Notes: generated by a model from the sequence alone, not told the origin. A DNA stretch of 35,428 nucleotides from a virus (IMGVR_UViG_3300038701_000434:1-35428); one strand, 5' to 3'. Positions 24,171 through 30,852 are shown, counted from the stretch's first letter. Numbers and translations are program-made.

Positions 24171-24635
24171 ATGAAACCAATCATCAATACCCGAAAAGAC
24201 CTTGACGCTGCCGATGCCGCGACCCGGCAAAAGTTCCTGACACATCTTGCGGGCGGGATCAACCGCTGGCGCTGGAACGGATCGGACTGGGAGCAGTGGC
24301 AGGACACCACGACACTGCGCCGCTTTGAGTACACCGTGGCTGACTTCCCCGATGCGCCGGTGCCACCTAAACCCGACTGGAACCCGGACGAGCGAGCGCT
24401 TGCACAAGCACGCGCTGCCGCGAGCCTCTCCCGAGCGCAGTTCAAACTCGCACTGCTGGAAGGCGGCTATCTGGACGCCGTGGAAGCCGCGTATCCATCG
24501 TGGCCTCGGAACGTGCAGATCATGTGGGATGACAGCTCGACGTTTGAGCGGATGCACCCGGCGCTGATCCAGCTCGGTGAGGCGATGGGCTACACGCCGG
24601 AGGAAATGGACGCGCTGTTTGGGATCGGCGCATGA
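24171..24635 (+). CDS. Small protein following the receptor-binding gene, tail-assembly type
   Basis: A 154-residue acidic protein: an N-terminal segment INRWRWNGSDWEQWQDTTTLRRFEYT, then a conserved-looking helical end SRAQFKLALLEGGYLDAVE and MHPALIQLGEAMGYTPEEMDALFG. Similar short proteins with this C-terminal helix pattern occur after tail fibre genes. It could help assemble or accompany the Mtd-like protein, but it does not resemble the Atd accessory protein of DGRs strongly enough to say so. ATG 24171 is preferred, with GAGG at 24159-24162 overlapping the previous stop. Confidence 0.55.
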   Translation: MKPIINTRKDLDAADAATRQKFLTHLAGGINRWRWNGSDWEQWQDTTTLRRFEYTVADFPDAPVPPKPDWNPDERALAQARAAASLSRAQFKLALLEGGYLDAVEAAYPSWPRNVQIMWDDSSTFERMHPALIQLGEAMGYTPEEMDALFGIGA

Positions 24636-25117
24636 TCGACTACAGCCGATACAGTCACCAGCACGGCATCCCGCTCGACCTGCTGAAGGCGATTGTGATC
24701 ACCGAATCCGGTGGCGATCTGCTCGCCATCCGCCACGAGCCGCGCTACCGATGGCTGTGGGATGTGAAGCGCAATCGACCGTACAGCGGCAAGACGCCTG
24801 ACCTGTTCCCTGCGCCAGCAGGCGTCAGCCGCGATACCGAACGCATGGCGCAGATGACATCTTGGGGACCGATGCAAGTGATGGGCGCGGTAGCGCGTGA
24901 GCTGGGCTTCGACGGGCGATTCCTCTCGGAACTGTGCCGCGTGGAGATCGGGATGCGCTACGGCTGCAAGCACCTGCTAAACTACCGCAAGCGGTATGGA
25001 AACTGGGAAGCGGCAGCGGTGTCCTACAATGCAGGATCACCACGCCGCAAGGAGGACGGATCATGGGTCAATCAAGGCTATATCGACAAGCTGCGTCAGC
25101 ACGGCTGGCGGGGCTGA
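24632..25117 (+). CDS. Lytic transglycosylase-like endolysin or tail lysozyme
   Basis: A 161-residue murein transglycosylase-like protein. Glu25 in AIVITESGGD is the expected catalytic acid; SWGPMQVMGAVARELGF and AAVSYNAGSPR are the other SLT (Slt70 C-domain) landmarks, with the family order preserved. There is no signal peptide, so release by a holin, or packaging in the virion, is needed. Lipoprotein and holin-like genes follow, favouring a lysis role. Its last 55 bases overlap the next gene. Confidence 0.85.
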   Translation: MIDYSRYSHQHGIPLDLLKAIVITESGGDLLAIRHEPRYRWLWDVKRNRPYSGKTPDLFPAPAGVSRDTERMAQMTSWGPMQVMGAVARELGFDGRFLSELCRVEIGMRYGCKHLLNYRKRYGNWEAAAVSYNAGSPRRKEDGSWVNQGYIDKLRQHGWRG

Positions 25118-25596
25118 TCCTCGCCGCGGCTGGCCTGGTCGGATGCGCCGGACACGCGGAGTACTACGCCAGCATTGCGGAAGCCAACGCCCGCATCGCC
25201 GAGTCTGAACAGGCGCGGTACGCCGCGCTGACGGAACTCGCATCGTCTGGCGATTCCACCGCCGCAATGGCCGCAGCCATGGCGCTTGCTATGTCACCAG
25301 GCAGCCGCGTGGTGGAACCACAGCCGATGCGCCCGGTGTGGCTCGACGTGCTGTCGATCACCGCTGGACCGCTGGCAAACCTTGGCATCGCTGGGATTCA
25401 GGCAAGCGTGAGCCGTGACCAGATTGCAGCAAACCGGGACGTGAGCATTAGCACGAACAATGCGTTCGTGGGCCTCGGAACGGCAGGCATCGCTGGCGTT
25501 GGCGCTGCTGGCGCTGCTGGTGCGGCTGCGGTGCGTGACACCGCACGGGCTGGGCTGGCGACGATTGAGCGGATCAGTTTGGAGCCGACGCCATGA
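25063..25596 (+). CDS. Lipoprotein of the lysis region
   Basis: A 177-residue predicted lipoprotein. A basic N-terminus and the hydrophobic stretch LAGLILAAAGLVGC end in a lipobox with Cys at about 26. The mature part is Ala-rich with two hydrophobic glycine-rich segments near 100-115 and 145-165. AAGGAGG at 25049-25055, seven bases before ATG 25063, sets the start inside the transglycosylase gene. It might act in outer-membrane disruption like an o-spanin, but it lacks the short proline-rich layout of classical ones. Function otherwise unknown. Confidence 0.65.
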   Translation: MGQSRLYRQAASARLAGLILAAAGLVGCAGHAEYYASIAEANARIAESEQARYAALTELASSGDSTAAMAAAMALAMSPGSRVVEPQPMRPVWLDVLSITAGPLANLGIAGIQASVSRDQIAANRDVSISTNNAFVGLGTAGIAGVGAAGAAGAAAVRDTARAGLATIERISLEPTP

Positions 25597-25784
25597 TCCG
25601 GATATTCATCGCAGCCGTGGCGCTGATGCTGGCGGGCTGCGCTCAAATGAGCGCGTACCTGCCGACCGCGATCAGTGTGGGCAAAATCCTCTATTGCGAG
25701 GCCAAGGATGAAGCCGAACGCGCCGCGATCCGCGACCGGTTCGGCCTGCCTCACGTGGTGTACTGCCCGGAGGACACGCGATGA
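25593..25784 (+). CDS. Small lipoprotein (63 aa), possible o-spanin
   Basis: MIRIFIAAVALMLAGC is a compact signal peptide with a lipobox; the mature protein is about 48 residues with two further cysteines (YCEAKDE and YCPED), which might form a disulfide. Size and place in the lysis region fit an outer-membrane spanin or a superinfection-exclusion lipoprotein. Overlaps both neighbours by four bases. Confidence 0.6.
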   Translation: MIRIFIAAVALMLAGCAQMSAYLPTAISVGKILYCEAKDEAERAAIRDRFGLPHVVYCPEDTR

Positions 25785-26170
25785 TTTACGAGTATCCGGT
25801 TGAGCAGATCACTGACCTCGTAACCCGCCCGGGATCAACGCCGGAGACGCGCATCGTCAGCGAGCCGTGGACGGTTAAGGTTCACCGCTTGCAGCGCACG
25901 TTTACGATTCCGAAGGGTTTCGAGTTCGATCTGGATTCCGTCCCGCGCCTGCCGCTGGTGTACCTGCTTTTCAAGGGCCGGAGCGGGCTGCGTGCGCCGT
26001 GCTTGCACGATTGGCTGTACCGCGTCGATCCGCCGATGAGTACCCGACTGGAGGCTGATCTGGCATACTGGGATGCGATGCGATCATTCGGAGTGCCGCT
26101 GGTGTGGGCGGTGTTTCACTTTCTCGGAGTGCGGATCGGAGGGCGGAAGGCATGGAACGCGAGACGGTGA
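25781..26170 (+). CDS. DUF1353 family protein
   Basis: A 129-residue protein with the DUF1353 signature: FTIPKGFEFDLDSVPRLP, then APCLHDWLYR and an end RIGGRKAW. The invariant Asp, Ser and the CLHDWLY segment suggest a small enzyme or metal/ligand site, but the family has no established activity that I know. It is frequently found near phage lysis genes, as here. The last 19 bases overlap the next gene. Confidence 0.85.
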   Translation: MIYEYPVEQITDLVTRPGSTPETRIVSEPWTVKVHRLQRTFTIPKGFEFDLDSVPRLPLVYLLFKGRSGLRAPCLHDWLYRVDPPMSTRLEADLAYWDAMRSFGVPLVWAVFHFLGVRIGGRKAWNARR

Positions 26171-26439
26171 AAGAGGAATGGCACCTCAGCAAGAGCGTGC
26201 CGGTCGCGTTCATCGTGACGCTGGTGGGCCAGTTGATCGCCGCAATTTGGTTCTTCTCCCAGCTCGCGTCAGACGTCGATCAGACCAAGATCGACCTCGA
26301 CCGTCTCGACCGTCAGGTCATCTCGATGCAGAGCGCCAGCCAGGATCAGGCTACCCGGCTGGCGCGTATCGAAGAACGGCTCGACGGGATGCACTCCCTA
26401 ATGACTCGTATCGCTGACTCCATCGAGCGCCGCCCGTAA
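26152..26439 (+). CDS. Holin-like membrane protein with coiled coil
   Basis: A 95-residue protein with one transmembrane segment at about residues 16-37 (VPVAFIVTLVGQLIAAIWFF) followed by a heptad-rich coiled coil (VDQTKIDLDRLDRQVISM onward). That plan fits single-span holins or i-spanin-like proteins. It is the last rightward gene and lies beside the transglycosylase and lipoproteins, so a lysis role is likely. GGAGGG at 26138-26143 precedes ATG 26152. The 3' end overlaps the convergent leftward gene by 42 bases. Confidence 0.65.
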   Translation: MERETVKEEWHLSKSVPVAFIVTLVGQLIAAIWFFSQLASDVDQTKIDLDRLDRQVISMQSASQDQATRLARIEERLDGMHSLMTRIADSIERRP

Positions 26440-26802
26440 GCGTGCTGCCTCGGCTTCCAGCTTCGCCACTTTGTTCCGCATCCGCATCAGGCCGCGCTCG
26501 TCTGCGGCCATTTTCTTTCGGTTGAACAGCGAGCGGTAGACGTGCCCACCACGCTGTTCCAGTAGCAACCGGATGCGGTCGGCGTCAAGGTCGAGCATGT
26601 CACAGCACCACTCGTACCCAAACGGTTCCTGCGAGCGGCTGGCGATCCAACGCCGTGCCTCCTGCTTGTCTTCGGTGTCCATCTTGCCCACGTAGTCGCG
26701 CATCGCCTCGATCAGCATCGAGGCAAGCAGGCGGCGCTCGGAGTCGAGCGGATCGCCGGTGTCGGCTTCGTTGTCCTCGGTCCAGCGGTTCCAGACTTGC
26801 AT
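26398..26802 (-). CDS. Hypothetical protein with C-terminal coiled coil
   Basis: A 134-residue acidic protein. The central segment EPFGYEWCCDMLDLDADRIRLLL resembles a short motif found in many phage and bacterial small proteins (aromatic-Glu-Trp-x-Cys, then a helix), and the C-terminus is a coiled coil. GGAGG stands seven bases before the ATG at 26802. It is the last leftward gene and ends inside the rightward holin-like gene. Possibly a regulator, but I see no DNA-binding motif that proves it. Confidence 0.65.
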   Translation of the reverse strand: MQVWNRWTEDNEADTGDPLDSERRLLASMLIEAMRDYVGKMDTEDKQEARRWIASRSQEPFGYEWCCDMLDLDADRIRLLLEQRGGHVYRSLFNRKKMAADERGLMRMRNKVAKLEAEAARLRAALDGVSDTSH

Positions 26803-26805
26803 GAT

Positions 26806-26880
26806 TCAAACCTCCGTGGCTATACTGGATCCGTCACTGGGAAGTGACGGTCCTTTGAATGGTTGGTTTGGCTGCTTCAT
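26806..26880 (-). CDS. Possible 24-aa leader peptide
   Basis: Starts MKQPNQPFKG after an excellent Shine-Dalgarno run, GGAGGAGG (26896-26889), and ends three bases before the ATG of the next gene, whose own GGAGG lies inside this frame. That layout could couple translation of the two. The coding region contains a perfect hairpin at 26831-26850. It is very short, and only its ribosome binding site and spacing support it. Confidence 0.4.
   Translation of the reverse strand: MKQPNQPFKGPSLPSDGSSIATEV
26831..26850. promoter_or_regulatory. Perfect 8-bp hairpin with GGGA or TCCC loop
   Basis: CCGTCACT (26831-26838) and AGTGACGG (26843-26850) enclose GGGA on the + strand, a GNRA-class tetraloop. 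It lies in the leader of the last leftward gene. A short TCCTTT follows on the + strand, too weak to call a terminator; a backup terminator or a protein site is possible. Confidence 0.4.
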
Positions 26881-26908
26881 TGTTGACTCCTCCTCCAGTA
26901 GTATCTTG

Positions 26909-26938
26909 GCCCCGCCTGCTCCGGCGGGGCTTTCTTTT
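26909..26938 (+). terminator. Rho-independent terminator of the rightward late operon
   Basis: GCCCCGCC (26909-26916), loop TGCTCC, and GGCGGGGC (26923-26930) make an 8-bp GC stem followed directly by TTTCTTTT. The T-run is on the + strand only, so it stops rightward transcription. It is about 470 bases beyond the last rightward gene, so late transcripts run antisense through the last leftward genes before stopping. Confidence 0.85.
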
Positions 26939-27155
26939 ACCCTTCATAACACCTGCCCGCAATGTGGATCGCAACGATGCCGTCGTATGTCCGCATGTAC
27001 GCGGACCAAGTGGCGTCTGGCAGTTGCTCGCGGTCAGGGTGCGTGGCACCGCACACATAGATATTCTCGATGCCATTGGGCAGGACATCATGGCGGCACG
27101 TAGCGCGACCGTCGATGCAGGCCGCGAGTGCCCACGCCAGCATAGCGGCGGTCAC
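26937..27155 (-). CDS. Small putative exported protein or lipoprotein
   Basis: A 72-residue protein starting at GTG 27155 in a GTGA overlap with the previous stop. Its N-terminus MTAAMLAWALAACIDG looks like a short signal sequence with a possible lipobox (LAAC). The mature part has three more Cys residues. The ribosome binding site is weak, so translation probably depends on coupling. Its TAA lies in the T-tract of the opposite-strand terminator. Function unknown. Confidence 0.5.
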   Translation of the reverse strand: MTAAMLAWALAACIDGRATCRHDVLPNGIENIYVCGATHPDREQLPDATWSAYMRTYDGIVAIHIAGRCYEG

Positions 27156-27328
27156 AGCCGCACGTCCGCAGGTAGCGGTGCTGCGCGGAGCTGGCGCACC
27201 GGCACGCGCCAGAGCCTGCCGTGGACCTCCAGCAGTGCCTGGCGTCCTTGGATGGCTCGAACGCGCCCGACGATGGACGCCATCGCCGAATCCCAGATGA
27301 CGCGCTCTCCTTCCATTACGTGGTGCAT
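27152..27328 (-). CDS. Small beta-barrel-like hypothetical protein
   Basis: A 58-residue protein beginning MHHVMEGERVIWDSAMASIVG; the alternating hydrophobic pattern (GRVRAIQGRQALLEVHGRLWRVP) suggests a small SH3/KOW-like barrel. GGGAGG at 27340-27335 is six bases before ATG 27328, favouring this start over the ATG at 27343. Function unknown. Confidence 0.6.
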   Translation of the reverse strand: MHHVMEGERVIWDSAMASIVGRVRAIQGRQALLEVHGRLWRVPVRQLRAAPLPADVRL

Positions 27329-27329
27329 G

Positions 27330-27623
27330 TCAGTCCTCCCCATTTATCCGTGCGTCGGCCTGTCGAACTGCCTTCCGCATCCCAAACGCCTCCGCAGCAA
27401 GTTTCTCTGCCAAAGGCTCCAGCGCACGCGCGGCGTTTTCCAGCGCATTGATCAGAGCGCTAACATCCGCAAGCAGTTTTTTTTCCTCGTCCCGCAGTCA
27501 TTCGTAGTGGTCCAGCAGGTGCGCCAGCTCCCCCGCATCCACGGTCACCTTCGCCAGCCCGGCGGTCATGCCCGGCCGGTTCAGTGCCTCGTCAACAGCT
27601 CTGCGAAACGACTCGGTGCTCAT
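27330..27623 (-). pseudogene. Small early gene split by an in-frame TGA
   Basis: Starts at 27623 after GGGAGG: MSTESFRRAVDEALNRPGMT and on to AHLLDHYE, then TGA at 27500-27498. The same frame continues for 55 codons (LRDEEKKLLADVSALINALE and on, a clear coiled coil) to a TGA at 27332-27330, without a start codon of its own. One CGA-to-TGA change would explain it: HYE-Arg-LRDEEK reads naturally, and similar early phage proteins continue past this point. UGA followed by C is a leaky context, so readthrough, a real mutation and a sequencing error are all possible. The first part alone could be a 41-aa protein (27498-27623). Confidence 0.6.
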
Positions 27624-27874
27624 GCGTCCTCCCGTATCTGTTTGACTGCTGCCCGGGCAGCGAGCCGCGCCCGCAGCTGGATGTCCGCGAATGTATCGGC
27701 TGCGACCTCCAACGCCTCGGTCAGCCGCTCGACTTCTTTCCGAAGCTCCTCGATCTCCTCGGCTGCTTGGGCAGCCACGCTGACGTCGGTATGCTCGTGG
27801 CGTGACAGCTCGCGTAGCATCTCGACCATGTTTCCCATGGGCCAGCCGGTGTACTGCGGGCGTTCTTCGCTCAT
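27620..27874 (-). CDS. Coiled-coil hypothetical protein
   Basis: An 84-residue protein; from about residue 30 it is a continuous heptad pattern (AEEIEELRKEVERLTEALE), ending in a basic Ala/Arg helix. GGAG is seven bases before ATG 27874, and the stop overlaps the next ATG. Probably a small oligomerising early protein; function unknown. Confidence 0.65.
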   Translation of the reverse strand: MSEERPQYTGWPMGNMVEMLRELSRHEHTDVSVAAQAAEEIEELRKEVERLTEALEVAADTFADIQLRARLAARAAVKQIREDA

Positions 27875-28164
27875 TCCGTCTCTCCTTTTGCTTTAACGAT
27901 CACTGCTCGTGTTTTTTCTCGCCATTCTGGGCCAAGCCGCAGTCCTTCGTCGGCTACTGCCAAAGCATAATCCAGCGCCGCCAGCAGCTCCGGCGCGGCG
28001 GCGATCAGGCGGGCGTCTGCTTCCCATCTGGACTTGCTGTGCCGCAGCATCTCCGGGTCATCGAACGCGCCGACCTTGCAGACTTGCAATCTCCACTCAC
28101 CGTCTTGCGCGATGACTCTCCCGGCTGGTGCCGCCCGCCATGGGCCTTCTGTGTATCTAGTCAT
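27871..28164 (-). CDS. Conserved phage early protein (DARLIAAAPELL type)
   Basis: A 97-residue protein with GPWRAAPAGRVIAQDGEWRLQVC and the hallmark EADARLIAAAPELLAALDYAL, which I recognise from many temperate and lytic phage genomes. The function of that family is unknown. Overlaps the DUF1289 gene upstream by eight bases and the next gene by four. Confidence 0.75.
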   Translation of the reverse strand: MTRYTEGPWRAAPAGRVIAQDGEWRLQVCKVGAFDDPEMLRHSKSRWEADARLIAAAPELLAALDYALAVADEGLRLGPEWREKTRAVIVKAKGETE

Positions 28165-28321
28165 ATCCCTTCTCCTCTGTCACGCGAGCAACGACCGCCG
28201 CCCGCTCGTCTTCATCCATCCTACTCCACCTGGCGATCTCGTCCAGCGTGCGCCCGCAGCCGACGCAGAGGAAGGCTTCGAGTCGGCACACGCCGACGCA
28301 GGGTGAGTCAACCGAGGGCAT
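28157..28321 (-). CDS. DUF1289 family protein (54 aa)
   Basis: Begins MPSVDSPCVGVCRLEAF and continues CVGCGRTLDEIARWSRM, the DUF1289 pattern: Cys8, Cys12, Cys19 and Cys22 are arranged as a probable metal or Fe-S site, followed by the conserved LDEIxxW helix. The family is common in proteobacterial chromosomes; a phage copy fits a proteobacterial host and past gene transfer. It overlaps both neighbours (14 and eight bases). Confidence 0.8.
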   Translation of the reverse strand: MPSVDSPCVGVCRLEAFLCVGCGRTLDEIARWSRMDEDERAAVVARVTEEKGYD

Positions 28322-28547
28322 GGCGCACCTCGTCCTCGATCTTGTTCACCCGCCGCACCTCGATCCCACGCTGACTCCGCCAGACCTCCAGCGTGATGTC
28401 AGGCTCGCCGGGCGCGTCGAGCGTGTACGTCAGCCCGTGCCGACGCCCGACCTTGCCCGACTCGTCGTGCTTGAAGTTGGACACAGCAACACACGCGCAG
28501 GCCCACTCGGCCTGCGTCGTGAGGTCTCTCAAGATGACGGCTGTCAC
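28308..28547 (-). CDS. Hypothetical protein (79 aa)
   Basis: Starts at GTG 28547 in a GTGA overlap with the upstream gene, six bases after AGGAGAGG (GTG 28553 is a less likely start). The sequence is beta-rich with SNFKHDESGKVGRRHGLTYTLDAPGEPDITLEV and two adjacent Cys residues (ACACVA). No family recognised. Confidence 0.6.
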   Translation of the reverse strand: MTAVILRDLTTQAEWACACVAVSNFKHDESGKVGRRHGLTYTLDAPGEPDITLEVWRSQRGIEVRRVNKIEDEVRHALG

Positions 28548-28792
28548 GACCACCCTCTCCTGCCTCCTAAGAAAGTGCCGTGCCCACGACCGTTGCCCTC
28601 GCCTTCGCTGTAGCCTTCGCCGCCACTGATGCCAAAGTGAAAGCCATTTCCGCCACCGCTGCCGCTGCGAATGCCGTAACCGATGCCAAAGCCGATACCT
28701 TTGACGTGCTGATCGTAAAAGCCTATGACGCCGGCTCCACTGTGGCCGTGGCCGCTGCCGCTGCCGTATCCATTGCCCACTGGTCGAAACAT
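28544..28792 (-). CDS. Glycine-rich low-complexity protein
   Basis: An 82-residue protein of which nearly half is Gly, with Ser, Tyr, His and Phe scattered between (NGYGSGSGHGHSGAG; FGIGYGIRSGSGGGNG). GGGAGG five bases before the ATG and the GTGA overlap with the next gene support translation. Such sequences are flexible or phase-separating; phage genomes sometimes carry similar Gly/Tyr repeats of unknown role. Confidence 0.55.
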   Translation of the reverse strand: MFRPVGNGYGSGSGHGHSGAGVIGFYDQHVKGIGFGIGYGIRSGSGGGNGFHFGISGGEGYSEGEGNGRGHGTFLGGRRGWS

Positions 28793-28840
28793 CCTAGCCT
28801 CCCATGCCGCTGGCGACCCATGCCACCAGCGGCTGTTGGT

Positions 28841-29152
28841 TTACAGACCCCAGTCGTCAGCGACTGGGACGCGGAACACTTCGGACTGTGCCGGGATGTC
28901 CACATCGTCAATGGGGCGCAGGTCAACGCGCTTGTCCAACGGATCGGAGATGACGCCGTTGAACCCGACTTCCTCCCAGCGAAACACCCACACTGCGCGG
29001 GTCAGCCGGATGCGTCCGTTTTCTTCGGTCACATCGCCGGCGAAGATCCAGCCTCGGTCGATCACGACCACGGCGCGGGTGCCGCTGGTCGGCTTCTCCG
29101 GGACAAACTTCACACCGTTCAGTACGATGCTGTCGTGCGTGATTTCCTTCAT
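28841..29152 (-). CDS. Hypothetical protein (103 aa)
   Basis: Beta-rich protein beginning MKEITHDSIVLNGVKFVPEK with RAVVVIDRGWIFAGDVTEENG in the middle. GGAG eight bases upstream favours ATG 29152; the frame is open further upstream but without a better start. The ATG overlaps the stop of the preceding gene (ATGA). The 48-base gap after it contains an inverted repeat CCGCTGG/CCAGCGG at 28807-28832. No family recognised. Confidence 0.6.
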   Translation of the reverse strand: MKEITHDSIVLNGVKFVPEKPTSGTRAVVVIDRGWIFAGDVTEENGRIRLTRAVWVFRWEEVGFNGVISDPLDKRVDLRPIDDVDIPAQSEVFRVPVADDWGL

Positions 29153-29337
29153 TTCACTGTCTCCTGTGGGTTGTGCCACTTGCTCTGCTGCTTCTCCAGC
29201 ATCAGCTCCAGTTCAACCAGGCTGCTGCTGATCGAACGCAGCCGTTCGGCGTCTGCGAACGTGGTCCTGCCTTGCTGTGCGCGCAGCGCGATGGCGTGCA
29301 GGTCGTTTCGGAAATCGTTGATGGTCTGGTGTCTCAT
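29149..29337 (-). CDS. Small helical hypothetical protein (62 aa)
   Basis: Begins MRHQTINDFRNDLHAIALRA and continues as one amphipathic helix (ADAERLRSISSSLVELELML). GGGAGGA precedes ATG 29337, and it overlaps both neighbours by ATGA. Follows directly after the helix-turn-helix gene, so it may be a partner of it, which is speculation. Confidence 0.6.
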   Translation of the reverse strand: MRHQTINDFRNDLHAIALRAQQGRTTFADAERLRSISSSLVELELMLEKQQSKWHNPQETVK

Positions 29338-29579
29338 GATTCCTCCCGGTTCCAAGTATTCGCCAGCATCACGACCCACGCATCGGGATCGTCCATGCCT
29401 GCGGCCTCTGCGATGATCCGCCAGGCGCTCGGATCGGCAATCTTCCCTTCCCGAGCCCAGCGTTTCAGGCTGTGGTACGGGAGACCCGTATCCTTCGCCG
29501 CCGCGTACAGCGACGGCCAGCAGCGGAGAAGGTCGACGTGGGGATTGCCTGTCACCCACTCAGGGGATGCGTGCTTCAT
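29334..29579 (-). CDS. Cro-like helix-turn-helix protein
   Basis: An 81-residue probable DNA-binding regulator. Residues 24-46 (SLYAAAKDTGLPYHSLKRWAREG) form a helix-turn-helix of the YdaS/Cro type, followed by ADPSAWRIIAEAAG, a pattern typical of small phage Cro-like proteins. No CI-type repressor is nearby. It is the best candidate in the window for binding the GGTATACAC operators, though that link is inference. Confidence 0.7.
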   Translation of the reverse strand: MKHASPEWVTGNPHVDLLRCWPSLYAAAKDTGLPYHSLKRWAREGKIADPSAWRIIAEAAGMDDPDAWVVMLANTWNREES

Positions 29580-29835
29580 CGTTTGCTTTCTCCACTGCTG
29601 CGATCAAGGCGGCCTCGATGGTGTCGATCTCGGCGTCGGTCATCAGGTCTTCCAGCCAGGGGGCTGGCTGGTCGCCAACGGTCAGGTAGAACTGGACCTC
29701 GCCAGCGTGGCCTTCGATGGCGTCGCCGAATCCGAAGCCTGCACCACAGCGGATCAAGTGTGGCTCGGGTGCTTCGTAGTGGACGAGGACTGCCGTGCAG
29801 TCCTGTCCGTTGACCTTGGTGCTGATCTCGATCAT
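29560..29835 (-). CDS. Conserved-type early hypothetical protein (91 aa)
   Basis: Begins MIEISTKVNGQDCTAVLVHYE, with beta strands up to VQFYLTVG and a C-terminal helix MTDAEIDTIEAALIAAVEKA. Strongly acidic. Overlaps the next gene by 20 bases and shares ATGA with the upstream one. Small acidic proteins of this layout are frequent in phage early regions; function unknown. Confidence 0.6.
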   Translation of the reverse strand: MIEISTKVNGQDCTAVLVHYEAPEPHLIRCGAGFGFGDAIEGHAGEVQFYLTVGDQPAPWLEDLMTDAEIDTIEAALIAAVEKANDEARIP

Positions 29836-30020
29836 TGGTCACACTCTCCCTCGAAAGGCGGCCAGCCGTACTCGCCGCCGCTGGAATGCCATGCTTCGAC
29901 CATCTCGCAGTAGAGGCTGCGGGCCTCTTGCGCGTCTTTGAAATCCTCGTTGCTGACGAACAGCACGAGGGCGAAGAACATCGCCAGGACGATGACCGCG
30001 ATGATGCTGGAGGCGCTCAT
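29832..30020 (-). CDS. Small single-span membrane protein
   Basis: A 62-residue protein with an N-terminal transmembrane helix (SIIAVIVLAMFFALVLFV) and a cytoplasmic or periplasmic tail with LYCEMVEAWHSSGGEYGWPP, a short motif seen in phage early membrane proteins. Overlaps both neighbours by four bases. Function unknown. Confidence 0.65.
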   Translation of the reverse strand: MSASSIIAVIVLAMFFALVLFVSNEDFKDAQEARSLYCEMVEAWHSSGGEYGWPPFEGECDQ

Positions 30021-30835
30021 GCTGTACCTCCAGATATTTCGATGGCTGTTTCAACAACTTTTTTTACATAAGTCACCACATTTTGCATGTCTCTTTCTGT
30101 AGCATACAATTTGCTGTGATCTGCGTATTCTGGATCAAAGCACTTTTTGCAAATTGCCATCTTTTCCAATATCGCTGAGTTTGACCCGCCAGTTTTGATA
30201 CCTCTGTTTTCATAAACACGCTTGAAAAACTTTTGTTCTATTTTTGACATCTCTTCAATTTTGTGAAGAACAAGACGGCGGTAAGATTGCATGATGTATG
30301 ACGAGTCATATTCGCCACTGAGCATCATAACCGAAGCCATGGCACGGCAAGGCGCAGAAGAAAAAACAGCGGCTGTCGTCGGACAAAGATCAATAATCAA
30401 TTGATGTCTATGCAAAACACCAGACTTTGCCATGTCGAGAATCTGACCTGGAGTAATGTTGTTTGAGTTGTAAACTTGCCTTGCCAACAGAGTGCAAATT
30501 TCACTTTCTCTTTTATCAAGACCAGTCAAATCTCCATAGCTACGCTTTGCATGGACATCCAATGCCGAAAAATTATCTTTGGGCATGTCTAGTGTAACCA
30601 TGAAGCTGACGGTCACGCCGGATTCGCAAACTGCTGCAAGCCTATGCTGGCCATCTTGCAATATGCCGTCGACATCAAAAGCCAATCCTTGATGAGTCAG
30701 TTTCCATTCTCCTCGGCGCATTGCTTCGGCCATGCACTTTACCCAGCTTGATCGGATTTTCCTGTTCTGTGTGTTGAAATGATCAAGGATGTGCTTTGCT
30801 TCTGCCGGATTGTAGGAACGGATTTCAGTTCTCAT
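30017..30835 (-). CDS. ParB/sulfiredoxin-like domain protein, AT-rich
   Basis: A 272-residue protein whose N-terminal part, RSSWVKCMAEAMRRGEWKLTHQGLAFDVDGILQDGQHRL, with DGQHRL at 61-66, is the phage ParB-like (ParB/Srx-fold) signature. The C-terminal 150 residues are helical with no recognised domain. Its G+C is clearly lower than all neighbours (by eye about 40-45% against about 60% or more), with many A/T-ending codons, pointing to recent acquisition. ATG 30835 has GGAGA seven bases upstream, just after an 8-bp hairpin. A regulatory, nucleotide-handling or host-takeover role is possible. Confidence 0.78.
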   Translation of the reverse strand: MRTEIRSYNPAEAKHILDHFNTQNRKIRSSWVKCMAEAMRRGEWKLTHQGLAFDVDGILQDGQHRLAAVCESGVTVSFMVTLDMPKDNFSALDVHAKRSYGDLTGLDKRESEICTLLARQVYNSNNITPGQILDMAKSGVLHRHQLIIDLCPTTAAVFSSAPCRAMASVMMLSGEYDSSYIMQSYRRLVLHKIEEMSKIEQKFFKRVYENRGIKTGGSNSAILEKMAICKKCFDPEYADHSKLYATERDMQNVVTYVKKVVETAIEISGGTA

Positions 30836-30852
30836 TGCGCTGTCTCCTGTGT

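Noticed and set aside
26831-26850. Perfect hairpin as the main late terminator
   Set aside because: The following TCCTTTG is too poor in T, and a much better terminator stands at 26909-26938.
26859-29416. Long + strand frames at 26859-27896 and 28580-29416
   Set aside because: They lie antisense to a continuous chain of small leftward genes with good ribosome binding sites; their sequences are low-complexity and they have no credible starts.
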